NCBI GenBank assembly: GCA_905235955.1
Contig: CAJONN010000146.1
Span: 1 to 5,934, forward strand
Reading direction: 5' to 3'
DNA: 5,934 nt
Source: an uncultured Marinilabiliaceae bacterium
Lineage (GTDB): Bacteria > Bacteroidota > Bacteroidia > Bacteroidales > Marinilabiliaceae
Made by a program: the position numbers and the translations under genes. Of the stretch, positions 1 through 5,357 are shown piece by piece. The first letter of the stretch is position 1; the number at the start of each line of letters is the position of its first letter. The notes below the pieces were generated by a model. It saw nothing but the letters and a program-made list of their open reading frames with translations, was not told the DNA's origin and did not search any database.

Positions 1-124
1 ACGCTTCGCTACGATAATTTTCTTAACGCTCCGTGCCAAAGGCGACAACCGCGAGGTGAAAATCGGGTTCCGTGCTTATTGTTGGAAGGCTATTTGTTGA
101 GGATATCCTTTCGCCCATTCTTAT

Positions 125-163
125 GGCTTATTTTCTGTGCGTTTTCACTTGCGAAACTTAAGT
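125..163 (-). repeat. Edge of a dispersed repeat, inverted copy of 4521-4558
   Basis: Read on the minus strand this stretch matches plus-strand 4521-4558 over about 37 bases with one substitution and one extra A in an A run. It begins with the 16-base core TTAAGTTTCGCAAGTG and continues through CGCACAGAAAATAAGCC. Beyond that the two copies diverge, but the minus strand still shows a GGGCGAAAGG-like block near 112-120 and, at 2-12, the exact reverse complement of GTAGCGAAGCG found at 4589-4599. I infer the end of a second member of the element family seen at 4520-4794, with its other end outside the window. Positions 1-124 otherwise hold no gene I can support; the longest minus-strand reading there is about 30 codons and ends in a stop near 23-25. 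The repeat ends 40 bases past the helicase stop codon. Confidence 0.7.
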
Positions 164-202
164 TAGTTACTCAATCATCTATTCAGACAAATAGTTTTGT
201 TG

Positions 203-2224
203 CTATTCATCATCGTCAGTGTCATATTTACCTTCGAGGGCATTGCCAATGTTGCGGTAGCGTTGTGCTTCGTCGGGTTCGCCAAGATGGTCGCATACGG
301 TGGCTAAGGTGTGATAAGTTTGCGATTCTTGGTCGTTGAGGCGGATGGCTGCAGTGAGGTCGTTGTAGGCGTTGCCGTAGTTGCGCATTTTGATGTGTAC
401 CATTGCACGGTTGCGAAGTGTGGCAGTGTTGTGTTTGTCGTGTTCTACGGCATAGTTGGCATCGGCTAAGGCTTGAGTATAGTCGCCCAATTCAAGATTT
501 ATTTCGGTGCGCATTATAAGTGCGCTAATATAGTCAGGTTGTAGCCTTAGAGCCTTATTGAGGTTGGCGATAGTAGCTCGGCTGTCGTGATATTTGTGCC
601 AACTTTGTTTAGCGAGTGTAAAATATTCGCGAGCAAATTCGGCTATAGCTTTTTTGCTTTCTTGTTTTTTTTCAATTAGTTGCTCAATCTCGTTTTCGAG
701 GTGGTTGATGATGCTTAGTTTGGTGGCAACAAGTCGGCGAACAGCCATATTGCTGAGGTCGGCAGGGCGAATGGCAAGTGCATCGAAGAGTTGAGCTACT
801 GCTTGTGTATATTGCTTTTGTTTGAAGCTATTGGTGGCTGCTCTATAGAGCTGTTGTGCCTTGGCATCGGCTATTTGCTTGTCGATGAGCTGCCTATTAT
901 TGGCTTCGGCGGCAAAGGCTACTACAGTGCTGTTGGTCATTATATCTCGTTGGGTGATAGGCGATCGGAGTACAATACCTTCAAGTGTTCGGCTACGACT
1001 GAGTGCTACGTAAGTTTGTCCGTAAGCAAATGCACCGCGTCCGATATCGATGATGACGTGGTCGAATGTCAGTCCTTGACTTTTGTGTATGGTGATGCCC
1101 CATGCCAATTTGATGGGCAATTGTTTGAAGGTGCCTATTATCTCTTCAGTTACTTTGTGCTTTTTTTCGTCATATTTATATCTTACATTGTTCCACACCT
1201 CGTCAATCACAAAGTAGCTGTTGCCATTTTCATCTTCAGCCCAAATGCCTTCTTCTTGCATATCAGTTACTTTAGCCAAAGTGCCATTATACCAACGTCG
1301 TTCCATATCGTTTTTTACAAAAACAATTTGTGCACCTACTTTGAGTGTAAGTGTCAGATTGGTTGGATATGCTGACTCTGGAAATTCGCCTGTAACATTG
1401 CCTTGATAGTTTTTGGCGGGTTGGTTTATTTCACTCAACTTTGAGTCGTTTATATAGTCAGCATTGGCTTTAGTGGTTGTAAGTGTGATGTAGAGTTGAT
1501 CGGTTGGTGGAACAAATGTGGTTGACACTTGCTTATTGATAAGGTCGATGTCGGCAGGTGTAATGGTGCTAAGTCTTACACGGTCGAGAATGGAGAGGAA
1601 TTGGCTTTCTTTTTGGCGGTAGACTTTTTGCAATTCGATTTGGACGAGTTCTATTTGTGTAAAAACTCTTGCGTTGAAGAAGTAGGGCGATGTGTAGAAG
1701 TGTCGCAATATGTCCCAATCTTCGTTGCGCACAACGGGTTCGAGCTGAAATGCATCGCCTACAAGTAGCAGTTGTTTACCTCCAAAAGGTATGTTGTGTT
1801 TGTCGGTGTAGGCGCGCAAAATGAGGTCGATGAAGTCGAGCAAATCGGCTCTTACCATTGACACTTCATCGATGACGATGAGCTCAATTTCTTGTATTAT
1901 TTTAATTTTTTCTTTGTTGTATTTCAGCCGTTCTTTGAGCCTGCTGTGCGAGGAGTAGTTGGCATCGTTAGGGGCAAAAGGGTGCAATGGCACTTTGAAG
2001 AATGAGTGGATGGTAACTCCGCCCACGTTGACGGCGGCAATGCCTGTGGGGGCAAGTACTATATTTTTCTTCTTGGTGTGTTTTACGATGTGCTTCAAAA
2101 ACGTCGATTTGCCAGTGCCGGCGCGCCCTGTCATATATACCGATGTGTTGGTTTTGTCTATGAGGGCTTGCACGTCGAGATATTCGCTGTTGTCGAGGTC
2201 GAGTTTTGTGATGCCTTTCGCCAT
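203..2224 (-). CDS. Pif1-like superfamily 1B DNA helicase with C-terminal TPR repeats
   Basis: This 673-residue protein is an ATP-driven DNA helicase of the Pif1/RecD group, expected in the cytoplasm on DNA or DNA-RNA structures. Visible motifs, in order: Walker A GRAGTGKST (33-41), motif Ia APTGIAAVNVGG (58-69), Walker B VIDEVSM (117-123), motif III GDAFQLEP (156-163), the YRQ motif (202-204), WGITIHKSQGLTFD (375-388) and motif VI YVALSRSRT (405-413). The helicase core ends near 440. A helical, Lys/Glu-rich stretch (about 505-530) and TPR-like repeats follow (about 455-490, 565-598, 600-632 and 634-664), then an acidic end, DTDDDE. Such helicase-TPR fusions occur in Bacteroidota; the TPRs suggest a protein partner, which is inference. 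The ATG lies 4 nt after the stop of the flavin-reductase gene, so it is probably the last gene of the pyrBI transcript. No convincing terminator follows the stop. The helicase family call is firm; substrate and biological role are unknown. Confidence 0.93.
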   Translation of the reverse strand: MAKGITKLDLDNSEYLDVQALIDKTNTSVYMTGRAGTGKSTFLKHIVKHTKKKNIVLAPTGIAAVNVGGVTIHSFFKVPLHPFAPNDANYSSHSRLKERLKYNKEKIKIIQEIELIVIDEVSMVRADLLDFIDLILRAYTDKHNIPFGGKQLLLVGDAFQLEPVVRNEDWDILRHFYTSPYFFNARVFTQIELVQIELQKVYRQKESQFLSILDRVRLSTITPADIDLINKQVSTTFVPPTDQLYITLTTTKANADYINDSKLSEINQPAKNYQGNVTGEFPESAYPTNLTLTLKVGAQIVFVKNDMERRWYNGTLAKVTDMQEEGIWAEDENGNSYFVIDEVWNNVRYKYDEKKHKVTEEIIGTFKQLPIKLAWGITIHKSQGLTFDHVIIDIGRGAFAYGQTYVALSRSRTLEGIVLRSPITQRDIMTNSTVVAFAAEANNRQLIDKQIADAKAQQLYRAATNSFKQKQYTQAVAQLFDALAIRPADLSNMAVRRLVATKLSIINHLENEIEQLIEKKQESKKAIAEFAREYFTLAKQSWHKYHDSRATIANLNKALRLQPDYISALIMRTEINLELGDYTQALADANYAVEHDKHNTATLRNRAMVHIKMRNYGNAYNDLTAAIRLNDQESQTYHTLATVCDHLGEPDEAQRYRNIGNALEGKYDTDDDE

Positions 2225-2228
2225 TGGG

Positions 2229-2801
2229 TTATTTTTTCTTCTTTTTCTTTACAGAGAAGCCAAATTGTCCTATTTCTTTACCTACTTTGTGATATTTGCC
2301 ATGCATGTAGCAGATGGGGTTAGCTTTTGCGAGGTCAAAAAGTCCGGTTTGTGGGTCGATGTATTGCTCGTCGGCTTGCACACAAAGTACTTCGGCAATG
2401 TACATATCGTGTGAGCCGAGCGATATTTTCTGCTTCACTTTGCACTCTATTGATATAGGTGCTTCGGCTATGGCGGGTGCTTTTACCATTGATGAGGGTT
2501 CGGGTGTGAGGTGCATTTGCTCAAATTTATTCACTTCGCGACCTGATTTCACTCCACACCAGTCGGTAGCAAAGGCGAGTTCTTCGGTGGTGAGGTTGAT
2601 AACAAATTCGCCAGTGCGCTCAATTATGTCGTGCGAGTGGCGAGTGGGACGTACTGAGATGTATACCATAGCTGGCTCAGAGCAGATGGTGCCCGTCCAT
2701 GCAATGGTTATTATGTTGTAGTTGCTGGGATCATCGCCCACGCTCACCATTACAGCGGGCAGTGGGTATAGCTGGTTGCCAGCGCGCCATTGTTGTTTCA
2801 T
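2229..2801 (-). CDS. Flavin reductase / flavoredoxin-like FMN-binding split-barrel protein
   Basis: This 190-residue protein resembles the flavin-reductase-like (DIM6/NtaB, flavoredoxin) family, whose members bind FMN and pass electrons between NAD(P)H, flavin and a partner. Family-like stretches are LYPLPAVMVSVG (11-22), NIITIAWTGTICSEPAMVYI (29-48), the RPTRHSHD turn (51-58), GEFVINL (64-70), GSHDMYIAEV (129-138) and a YHKVGKEIGQFGFS end (170-183). The start chosen is the ATG at 2801, 5 nt after the pyrI stop. The open frame extends upstream to 2930, but that part lies wholly over the end of pyrI in another frame and does not look like this family. The protein ends in six lysines, encoded by an A-rich run just before the stop, which could be a real basic tail or a slippage-prone sequence. 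It sits between pyrI and the helicase with gaps of 5 and 4 nt. Its partner and substrate cannot be told from sequence; a redox role tied to pyrimidine synthesis is only a guess. Confidence 0.87.
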   Translation of the reverse strand: MKQQWRAGNQLYPLPAVMVSVGDDPSNYNIITIAWTGTICSEPAMVYISVRPTRHSHDIIERTGEFVINLTTEELAFATDWCGVKSGREVNKFEQMHLTPEPSSMVKAPAIAEAPISIECKVKQKISLGSHDMYIAEVLCVQADEQYIDPQTGLFDLAKANPICYMHGKYHKVGKEIGQFGFSVKKKKKK

Positions 2802-2806
2802 AAGTG

Positions 2807-3265
2807 CTATTTTATTATTACCATTTGTTGTTCTGATGTTACCTTTTCGCAATAGTGGCAACGCAATGCGAGCGGACTTTTGCTCACTACATCGAAGCGT
2901 GTAGCAATGGGCTGATGATTGGTAACGCACTTAGGGTTGAAACACTTTACAAGGTCACACACTTCGGCAGGTATGCTCACAGTTTTCTTCTCCACTACCT
3001 CATAGTTTTTGATGATGTTGAGCTTAGCCTGTGGAGCTACAAGTGCTATTTTGTTTATCTCTTCGTCGGCAAAAAAACGGTCGGCCACTTTTATGATGCT
3101 CTTTTGTCCGAACTTATGACTTTCGAGGTTGGTGCCAAAAGTCATTTGATTTGGAATATTTTCCAATCCGAGCAAGGTGATGACTTTGAAGAGATTAGCG
3201 GCTGGTATATGATCTATGACAGTGCCATTTTTTATGGCGCTAACTTTGAGTTCTTTCTGTTCCAT
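2807..3265 (-). CDS. pyrI: Aspartate carbamoyltransferase regulatory chain PyrI
   Basis: This 152-residue protein is the nucleotide-binding regulatory chain of aspartate carbamoyltransferase. In the classic enzyme it joins catalytic trimers into the dodecamer and carries CTP/UTP inhibition and ATP activation. The N-terminal nucleotide-binding domain is visible as KVSAIKNGTVIDHIPA (7-22) followed by LLGLENIPNQMTFGTNLES (31-49). The C-terminal zinc domain has four cysteines spaced C108-x4-C113 and C136-x2-C139, nearly matching E. coli Cys109, 114, 138 and 141. Length agrees with the family (about 150). I start it at the ATG at 3265; a TTG directly before it (3268) would add one Met and is less likely. 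It follows pyrB across a 54-nt gap made of a 7-bp tandem repeat. The next gene starts 5 nt after its stop. The presence of pyrI suggests allosteric control of the enzyme by nucleotides in addition to any control of transcription at the leader. Confidence 0.97.
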   Translation of the reverse strand: MEQKELKVSAIKNGTVIDHIPAANLFKVITLLGLENIPNQMTFGTNLESHKFGQKSIIKVADRFFADEEINKIALVAPQAKLNIIKNYEVVEKKTVSIPAEVCDLVKCFNPKCVTNHQPIATRFDVVSKSPLALRCHYCEKVTSEQQMVIIK

Positions 3266-3268
3266 CAA

Positions 3269-3322
3269 ACTTATAACTTATAACTTATAACTTAAAACTT
3301 ATAACTTAAAACTTATAACTTA
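3269..3322 (-). repeat. 7-bp tandem repeat filling the pyrB-pyrI gap
   Basis: Seven full heptamers plus five bases of an eighth lie end to end. Read on the plus strand they are ACTTATA x3, ACTTAAA, ACTTATA, ACTTAAA, ACTTATA, then ACTTA. On the mRNA strand the units read TATAAGT or TTTAAGT. The array covers the gap between pyrB and pyrI almost exactly, and the pyrB stop codon (3322-3320) lies in its terminal unit. Unit number could vary by slippage, which would change pyrB-pyrI spacing without touching either protein. Similar AAGTTATAAG-type arrays are, from memory, common between genes in Bacteroidales. Confidence 0.95.
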
Positions 3323-4231
3323 CTTTACTCCCAAAATAGAAGCGATGATAGCCATGCGAGTGTAGACGCCATTTTCGGCTTGCTTGAAGTAGTAAGCCTT
3401 AGGATTTTGGTCGACATCGTAGGCTATTTCGTTGACACGAGGCAGTGGGTGCAAGATGCGCAAATTATCTTTGGTACCTTCGAGCATAGAGTTTTTGAGC
3501 ACGTAGGTATTTTTCACCTTTTCATACTCTATAAGGTCGGCAAAACGTTCCTTTTGCACACGTGTCATATAGAGTATGTCAGCATCGGGCAAGACATCGT
3601 TCATATCAGTATATTCATGATACTCAATGCCTTTTTGGTCGAGGAATGTTTTGTATTCTTGTGGCATTTTGAGTTCATCGGGCGCAACAAAATAGAATGT
3701 TGGGCTGAAGTGCGACATAGCCTGAATGAGCGAATGGACAGTTCTGCCATATTTAAGGTCGCCCACCATAGCTATTTTGAGGTTTTGCAATGTGCCTTGT
3801 GTTTTGTAGATAGAAAACATGTCGAGCAATGTTTGCGAAGGGTGTTGATTTGCGCCATCGCCAGCGTTGACAATGGGCACTCTCGACTGCTCAGATGCGT
3901 AGCGTGCTGCGCCTTCGAGCGGATGACGCATCACAATGAGGTCAGCATAATTGCTTACCATGATAATGGTATCTTTGAGAGTTTCGCCTTTGGTGGTAGA
4001 TGTAGCATTGACATCTGAGAAGCCTATAACGCGAGCACCAAGGCGGTTGATGGCAGTTTCAAAACTAAGGCGAGTGCGTGTTGAAGGCTCAAAGAAGAGG
4101 CTTGCGATGACGTGCCCTTGCAATAGTGGCTGGTTTGGGTTGGCCTCAAAGTCGGCAGCCAACTCAATGATGCGTAGCATCTCTTCTTTGCTAAAATCAG
4201 TGATGCTTACTAAGCTTTTTCCCTTTATCAT
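3320..4231 (-). CDS. pyrB: Aspartate carbamoyltransferase catalytic chain PyrB
   Basis: This 303-residue protein joins carbamoyl phosphate and L-aspartate to give N-carbamoyl-aspartate, the committed step of pyrimidine synthesis in the cytoplasm. The carbamoyl-phosphate site [13 protein letters not shown] spans 46-58 (S50-T-R-T-R54). The mobile loop S78-T-T-K81-G-E corresponds to Ser80/Lys84 of E. coli. R102, the [10 protein letters not shown] block with H130 and Q133, R163 in [10 protein letters not shown]224-x-Q226 in YMTRVQ, and HPLPRVNEI (261-269) complete the active site, so nothing essential appears missing. Length matches the class that pairs with PyrI. The start is the ATG at 4231, which lies 2 nt after the stop of a candidate leader peptide, so translational coupling is possible. 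A terminator-containing leader lies upstream and suggests control by attenuation. It is the first enzyme gene of a pyrB-pyrI-flavin reductase-helicase series. Confidence 0.98.
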   Translation of the reverse strand: MIKGKSLVSITDFSKEEMLRIIELAADFEANPNQPLLQGHVIASLFFEPSTRTRLSFETAINRLGARVIGFSDVNATSTTKGETLKDTIIMVSNYADLIVMRHPLEGAARYASEQSRVPIVNAGDGANQHPSQTLLDMFSIYKTQGTLQNLKIAMVGDLKYGRTVHSLIQAMSHFSPTFYFVAPDELKMPQEYKTFLDQKGIEYHEYTDMNDVLPDADILYMTRVQKERFADLIEYEKVKNTYVLKNSMLEGTKDNLRILHPLPRVNEIAYDVDQNPKAYYFKQAENGVYTRMAIIASILGVK

Positions 4232-4233
4232 GG

Positions 4234-4392
4234 CTATTTGTTATATTTAGTCGGTGTTTTTATTTTGCGTAAATATAAAAAAATAGGCCTCGCCAACAAA
4301 GTAGCAAAGCCTTTTAATATGATAACTAACCTATCAGCCTGATGTTTTATCGGGCACGACCAGATATGTAGATTGTGATAGGCGACAGTCAT
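4234..4392 (-). CDS. Candidate 52-residue leader peptide of pyrB (PyrL-like in position)
   Basis: An ATG at 4392 opens 52 codons ending in TAG at 4236-4234, 2 nt before the pyrB ATG and in a different frame from pyrB. The product begins [13 protein letters not shown] and ends KTPTKYNK; it is basic, with a hydrophobic middle and no recognised domain. Codons 27-36 lie in the terminator hairpin and codons 37-39 (ATT TTT TTA) in its U run, so a translating ribosome close behind polymerase would block the hairpin. E. coli PyrL (44 codons) has the same placement, also running through the attenuator and ending just before pyrB; I see no sequence similarity to it. An in-frame stop at 4404-4402 makes 4392 the only ATG start. 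The predicted transcript start leaves about 16 nt of 5' UTR. A chance frame of this length is quite possible, so the case rests on position rather than on sequence. Confidence 0.45.
   Translation of the reverse strand: MTVAYHNLHIWSCPIKHQADRLVIILKGFATLLARPIFLYLRKIKTPTKYNK
4270..4300 (-). promoter_or_regulatory. Possible second pyrB promoter overlapping the terminator
   Basis: TTTG (4300-4297) and TATATTTA (4277-4270, one base off TAnnTTTG) are 19 bp apart, the usual Bacteroidota spacing, and would start RNA about 30 nt before the pyrB ATG. Both boxes lie inside the terminator hairpin or its U run, so they may be by-products of its base composition. If real, this promoter would bypass the attenuator and give basal pyrB expression. 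Confidence 0.3.
4277..4312 (-). terminator. Intrinsic terminator / attenuator upstream of pyrB
   Basis: On the minus-strand RNA, AGGCUUUGCUA (4312-4302) pairs without interruption with UGGCGAGGCCU (4295-4285) around the loop CUUUGU, giving 11 pairs of which three are G-U. An A and seven U follow (4284-4277). Read from the plus strand the three G-U pairs become A-C mismatches, so the signal is specific to transcripts heading into pyrB. It lies 46 nt before the pyrB ATG, where a terminator makes sense as an attenuator or as the end of a small RNA. Confidence 0.75.
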
Positions 4393-4411
4393 TTTCTTGA
4401 TTTAACGAGGG

Positions 4412-4419
4412 CAAAGATA
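4412..4419 (-). promoter_or_regulatory. Bacteroidota -7 box (TATCTTTG) driving the pyrB leader
   Basis: TATCTTTG is an exact match to the TAnnTTTG box used by the Bacteroidota primary sigma factor. It points toward pyrB and predicts a transcript start near 4408. A good -33 TTTG at normal spacing is absent; the nearest TTG (4435-4433) is only 13 nt from the box. The T- and A-rich spacer is typical. It is the best placed promoter for a transcript carrying the leader frame and terminator. Confidence 0.55.
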
Positions 4420-4454
4420 AGAAAAATTTTAGCAACGCAGAAAAAACATATATT

Positions 4455-4470
4455 CTCAAGTTTCGCAAGT
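4455..4470 (+). repeat. 16-bp direct repeat of the element end
   Basis: CTCAAGTTTCGCAAGT is identical to 4520-4535, starting exactly 65 bp upstream of it in the same orientation. It may be a leftover end of an older insertion or part of a nested arrangement. The DNA between the two copies (4471-4519) is AT-rich and has no gene or convincing hairpin. Confidence 0.85.
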
Positions 4471-4555
4471 AGAATTTGTACTGCAAACAAATTTCCAAAC
4501 ACGGCCTTTTTTATTAGTCCTCAAGTTTCGCAAGTGAAAAACGCACAGAAAATAA

Positions 4556-4568
4556 GCCCTGAAGGGGC
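4556..4568. repeat. Short GC palindrome inside the element
   Basis: GCCCTGAAGGGGC folds as GCCC(T) against (G)GGGC around a GAA turn. It is one base different from the hairpin core GCCCCGAAGGGGC found once more at 4634-4646, so it appears to be a diverged copy of the same unit. Confidence 0.6.
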
Positions 4569-4580
4569 AATAGACCACAG

Positions 4581-4609
4581 GCAGTGGTGTAGCGAAGCGA
4601 AACCACTGC
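4581..4609. repeat. Palindrome GCAGTGGT...ACCACTGC inside the element
   Basis: GCAGTGGT (4581-4588) and ACCACTGC (4602-4609) form a perfect 8-bp inverted repeat around a 13-base loop containing GTAGCGAAGCG. The reverse complement of that loop sequence recurs at 2-12, next to the other repeat copy. The form is that of a REP-like hairpin. Confidence 0.75.
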
Positions 4610-4632
4610 GCACATATCAACCAACGAACAAG

Positions 4633-4695
4633 AGCCCCGAAGGGGCGAAAGAACGATTACAATTGTGCGTTATATTCTTTCTCCCCTTCGGGGCT
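4633..4695. repeat. Long inverted repeat of the GCCCCGAAGGGGC unit
   Basis: Positions 4633-4653 and 4675-4695 are inverted copies matching at 20 of 21 positions, separated by 21 bases. Each arm also carries its own small CCCC-GAA-GGGG hairpin, so the region can fold as one long stem or as two short ones, a cruciform-like design. This AGCCCCGAAGGGG-GAAAGA unit is, from memory, widespread between genes in Bacteroidales. It could also act as a bidirectional transcript end, though no U tract follows. Confidence 0.8.
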
Positions 4696-4718
4696 AATAA
4701 TGTGGAACCGCATGATTA

Positions 4719-4771
4719 GCAGGGGTTACGCTGCGCTCACCCCTGCCTATAATCTTTCGCTCCTTCGGAGC
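4719..4771. repeat. Two hairpins near the element's right end
   Basis: GCAGGGGT (4719-4726) and ACCCCTGC (4739-4746) form a perfect 8-bp inverted repeat around a 12-base loop. GCTCCTTCGGAGC (4759-4771) is a second, 5-bp hairpin with a TTC turn. Both lie directly before the right inverted end at 4775. Confidence 0.75.
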
Positions 4772-4779
4772 TACTTCAC

Positions 4780-5337
4780 TTGCGAAACTTAAGTACATTC
4801 AATGCCTATCATAGTCGTCTATTTGGCACGGGAATAGCATTTTCCAGAGCTTCAAACAACTATTTTCTTTTACTCTCACCTTCTTCAGCTTCTTATATGT
4901 CGCTATTAGAGCGTAAGGGAAGTAATATTTGGGGCGTAAACAATGGCATCTTGTTTGAGGCTCAGAACCTTCCAGCTTCTGCTTATGATACGGATTCTAT
5001 TCCAACTTTTAATGCTCGCTGGCGAGTCAATCCCCTCTGCCTCATCGTGAGGCTGTCGTATAGTAGTAACACTGCTTATTCTTGCACTGTCCTCTACAAT
5101 CCAAGAAATAGAACGATAAGTAATAGCCAATCAAGAAGTGGTGTTGGTAACATTATTCTACAACACAATCTGAATATTACGACTTATTCTGTTACGGGGT
5201 CTGGCAGTGGCGGAAACTACGCTTATGTAAGCAGCACTGAAAGGAATGCAAACTCTTGTAGAATATTCATCAATGACGATGCTTCTACTAATGACTATCA
5301 AGTTGACGTATTTATTTACGATTACGGACACGTATAG
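4780..5337 (+). CDS. Hypothetical protein, possibly a 5'-truncated remnant
   Basis: I do not recognise this protein. The frame is open from 4753 to a TAG at 5335-5337. A TTG at 4780 would give 185 residues, but that start and the next four codons lie in the end of the repeat element. The first ATG is at 4897 and gives 146 residues beginning MSLLERKGSNIWGVNNG. The frame stays open across the 116 bases between these, which hints that an earlier, longer gene was cut by the element. There is no signal peptide, no clear membrane segment and no known motif. The product is rich in Ser, Asn, Thr and Tyr, with alternating polar and hydrophobic stretches such as CRIFINDD and YQVDVFIYDYGHV, as in beta-strand surface or tail-fibre-like proteins; this is only an impression of style. 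No promoter box was found for it in the element. It lies 78 nt before the lipoprotein gene, same strand. Confidence 0.45.
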   Translation: MRNLSTFNAYHSRLFGTGIAFSRASNNYFLLLSPSSASYMSLLERKGSNIWGVNNGILFEAQNLPASAYDTDSIPTFNARWRVNPLCLIVRLSYSSNTAYSCTVLYNPRNRTISNSQSRSGVGNIILQHNLNITTYSVTGSGSGGNYAYVSSTERNANSCRIFINDDASTNDYQVDVFIYDYGHV

Positions 5338-5349
5338 CAAATATTTTTC

Positions 5350-5357
5350 TATTTTTG
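5350..5357 (+). promoter_or_regulatory. Possible -7 box (TATTTTTG) for the lipoprotein gene
   Basis: TATTTTTG matches TAnnTTTG exactly and would start RNA about 50-55 nt before the ATG at 5416. No TTTG is found at the -33 position, and the surrounding DNA is very AT-rich, so a chance match is quite possible. Confidence 0.35.

Larger units (their letters stand above)
4232..4408 (-). promoter_or_regulatory. Candidate attenuator leader of the pyrBI operon
   Basis: From a predicted transcript start near 4408 to the pyrB ATG there are about 177 nt with several ordered parts. First comes a 7-bp stem CCTATCA (4382-4376) with TGATAGG (4336-4330). It encloses a hairpin GCCCGAT/ATCAGGC (4355-4337, loop AAAAC, one C-A mismatch) that abuts the 3' arm of the stem. 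TGATAG (4336-4331) can instead pair with TTATCA (4325-4320), so two exclusive folds exist. An intrinsic terminator follows (4312-4277), then about 45 nt to pyrB. A 52-codon frame covers nearly all of it. In enteric bacteria pyrBI is controlled by UTP-dependent polymerase pausing coupled to translation of a leader peptide through the terminator. The parts here fit that plan, but function is inferred. A ligand-binding leader or a free-standing small RNA ending at the terminator are alternatives. Confidence 0.55.
4520..4794. mobile_element. 275-bp MITE-like element with 19-bp inverted ends
   Basis: The left end CTCAAGTTTCGCAAGTGAA (4520-4538) and right end TTCACTTGCGAAACTTAAG (4775-4793) are inverted repeats matching at 18 of 19 positions. 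Between them are no transposase and no supported gene, but a run of hairpins with GAA or TTC turns flanked by runs of C and G. A short non-autonomous element or a composite of REP-like palindromes moved by a protein encoded elsewhere would explain this. No clear target-site duplication is visible. A related end occurs inverted at 125-163, so the family has at least two members here. The right end runs straight into an open reading frame at 4780, which suggests insertion into, or fusion with, an older gene. Confidence 0.6.

Noticed and set aside
164..202. Possible terminator after the helicase (CTATT...AATAG on the minus strand)
   Set aside because: The stem is only about 5-6 bp of mostly A-T pairs and no U run follows.
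79..339. Plus-strand reading frame of 86 codons
   Set aside because: It overlaps the end of the helicase gene and the repeat, has no recognisable product, and is best explained as a shadow.
2802..2930. Upstream extension of the flavin-reductase frame to an ATG at 2930
   Set aside because: It lies entirely over the 3' end of pyrI in another frame, encodes an unlikely Arg/Ser-rich stretch, and the ATG at 2801 gives a normal family start 5 nt after the pyrI stop.
3266..3268. TTG start one codon before the pyrI ATG
   Set aside because: It adds only one residue, and an ATG directly follows; TTG starts are rare in this group.
3380..4018. Long plus-strand frame (212 codons) opposite pyrB
   Set aside because: It lies wholly antisense to a certain gene and its product is Cys/His/Phe-rich without any known pattern, as expected from reading pyrB backwards.
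4277..4312. Terminator acting on plus-strand transcription
   Set aside because: On the plus strand three stem pairs become A-C mismatches and no transcript from that direction is supported.
4501..4516. Plus-strand CGGCC followed by six T as a terminator
   Set aside because: No upstream arm pairs with it, so the T run alone does not make an intrinsic terminator.
4520..4794. CRISPR-like array
   Set aside because: The repeats are inverted palindromes of differing sequence, without regular spacers of equal length and without cas genes nearby.
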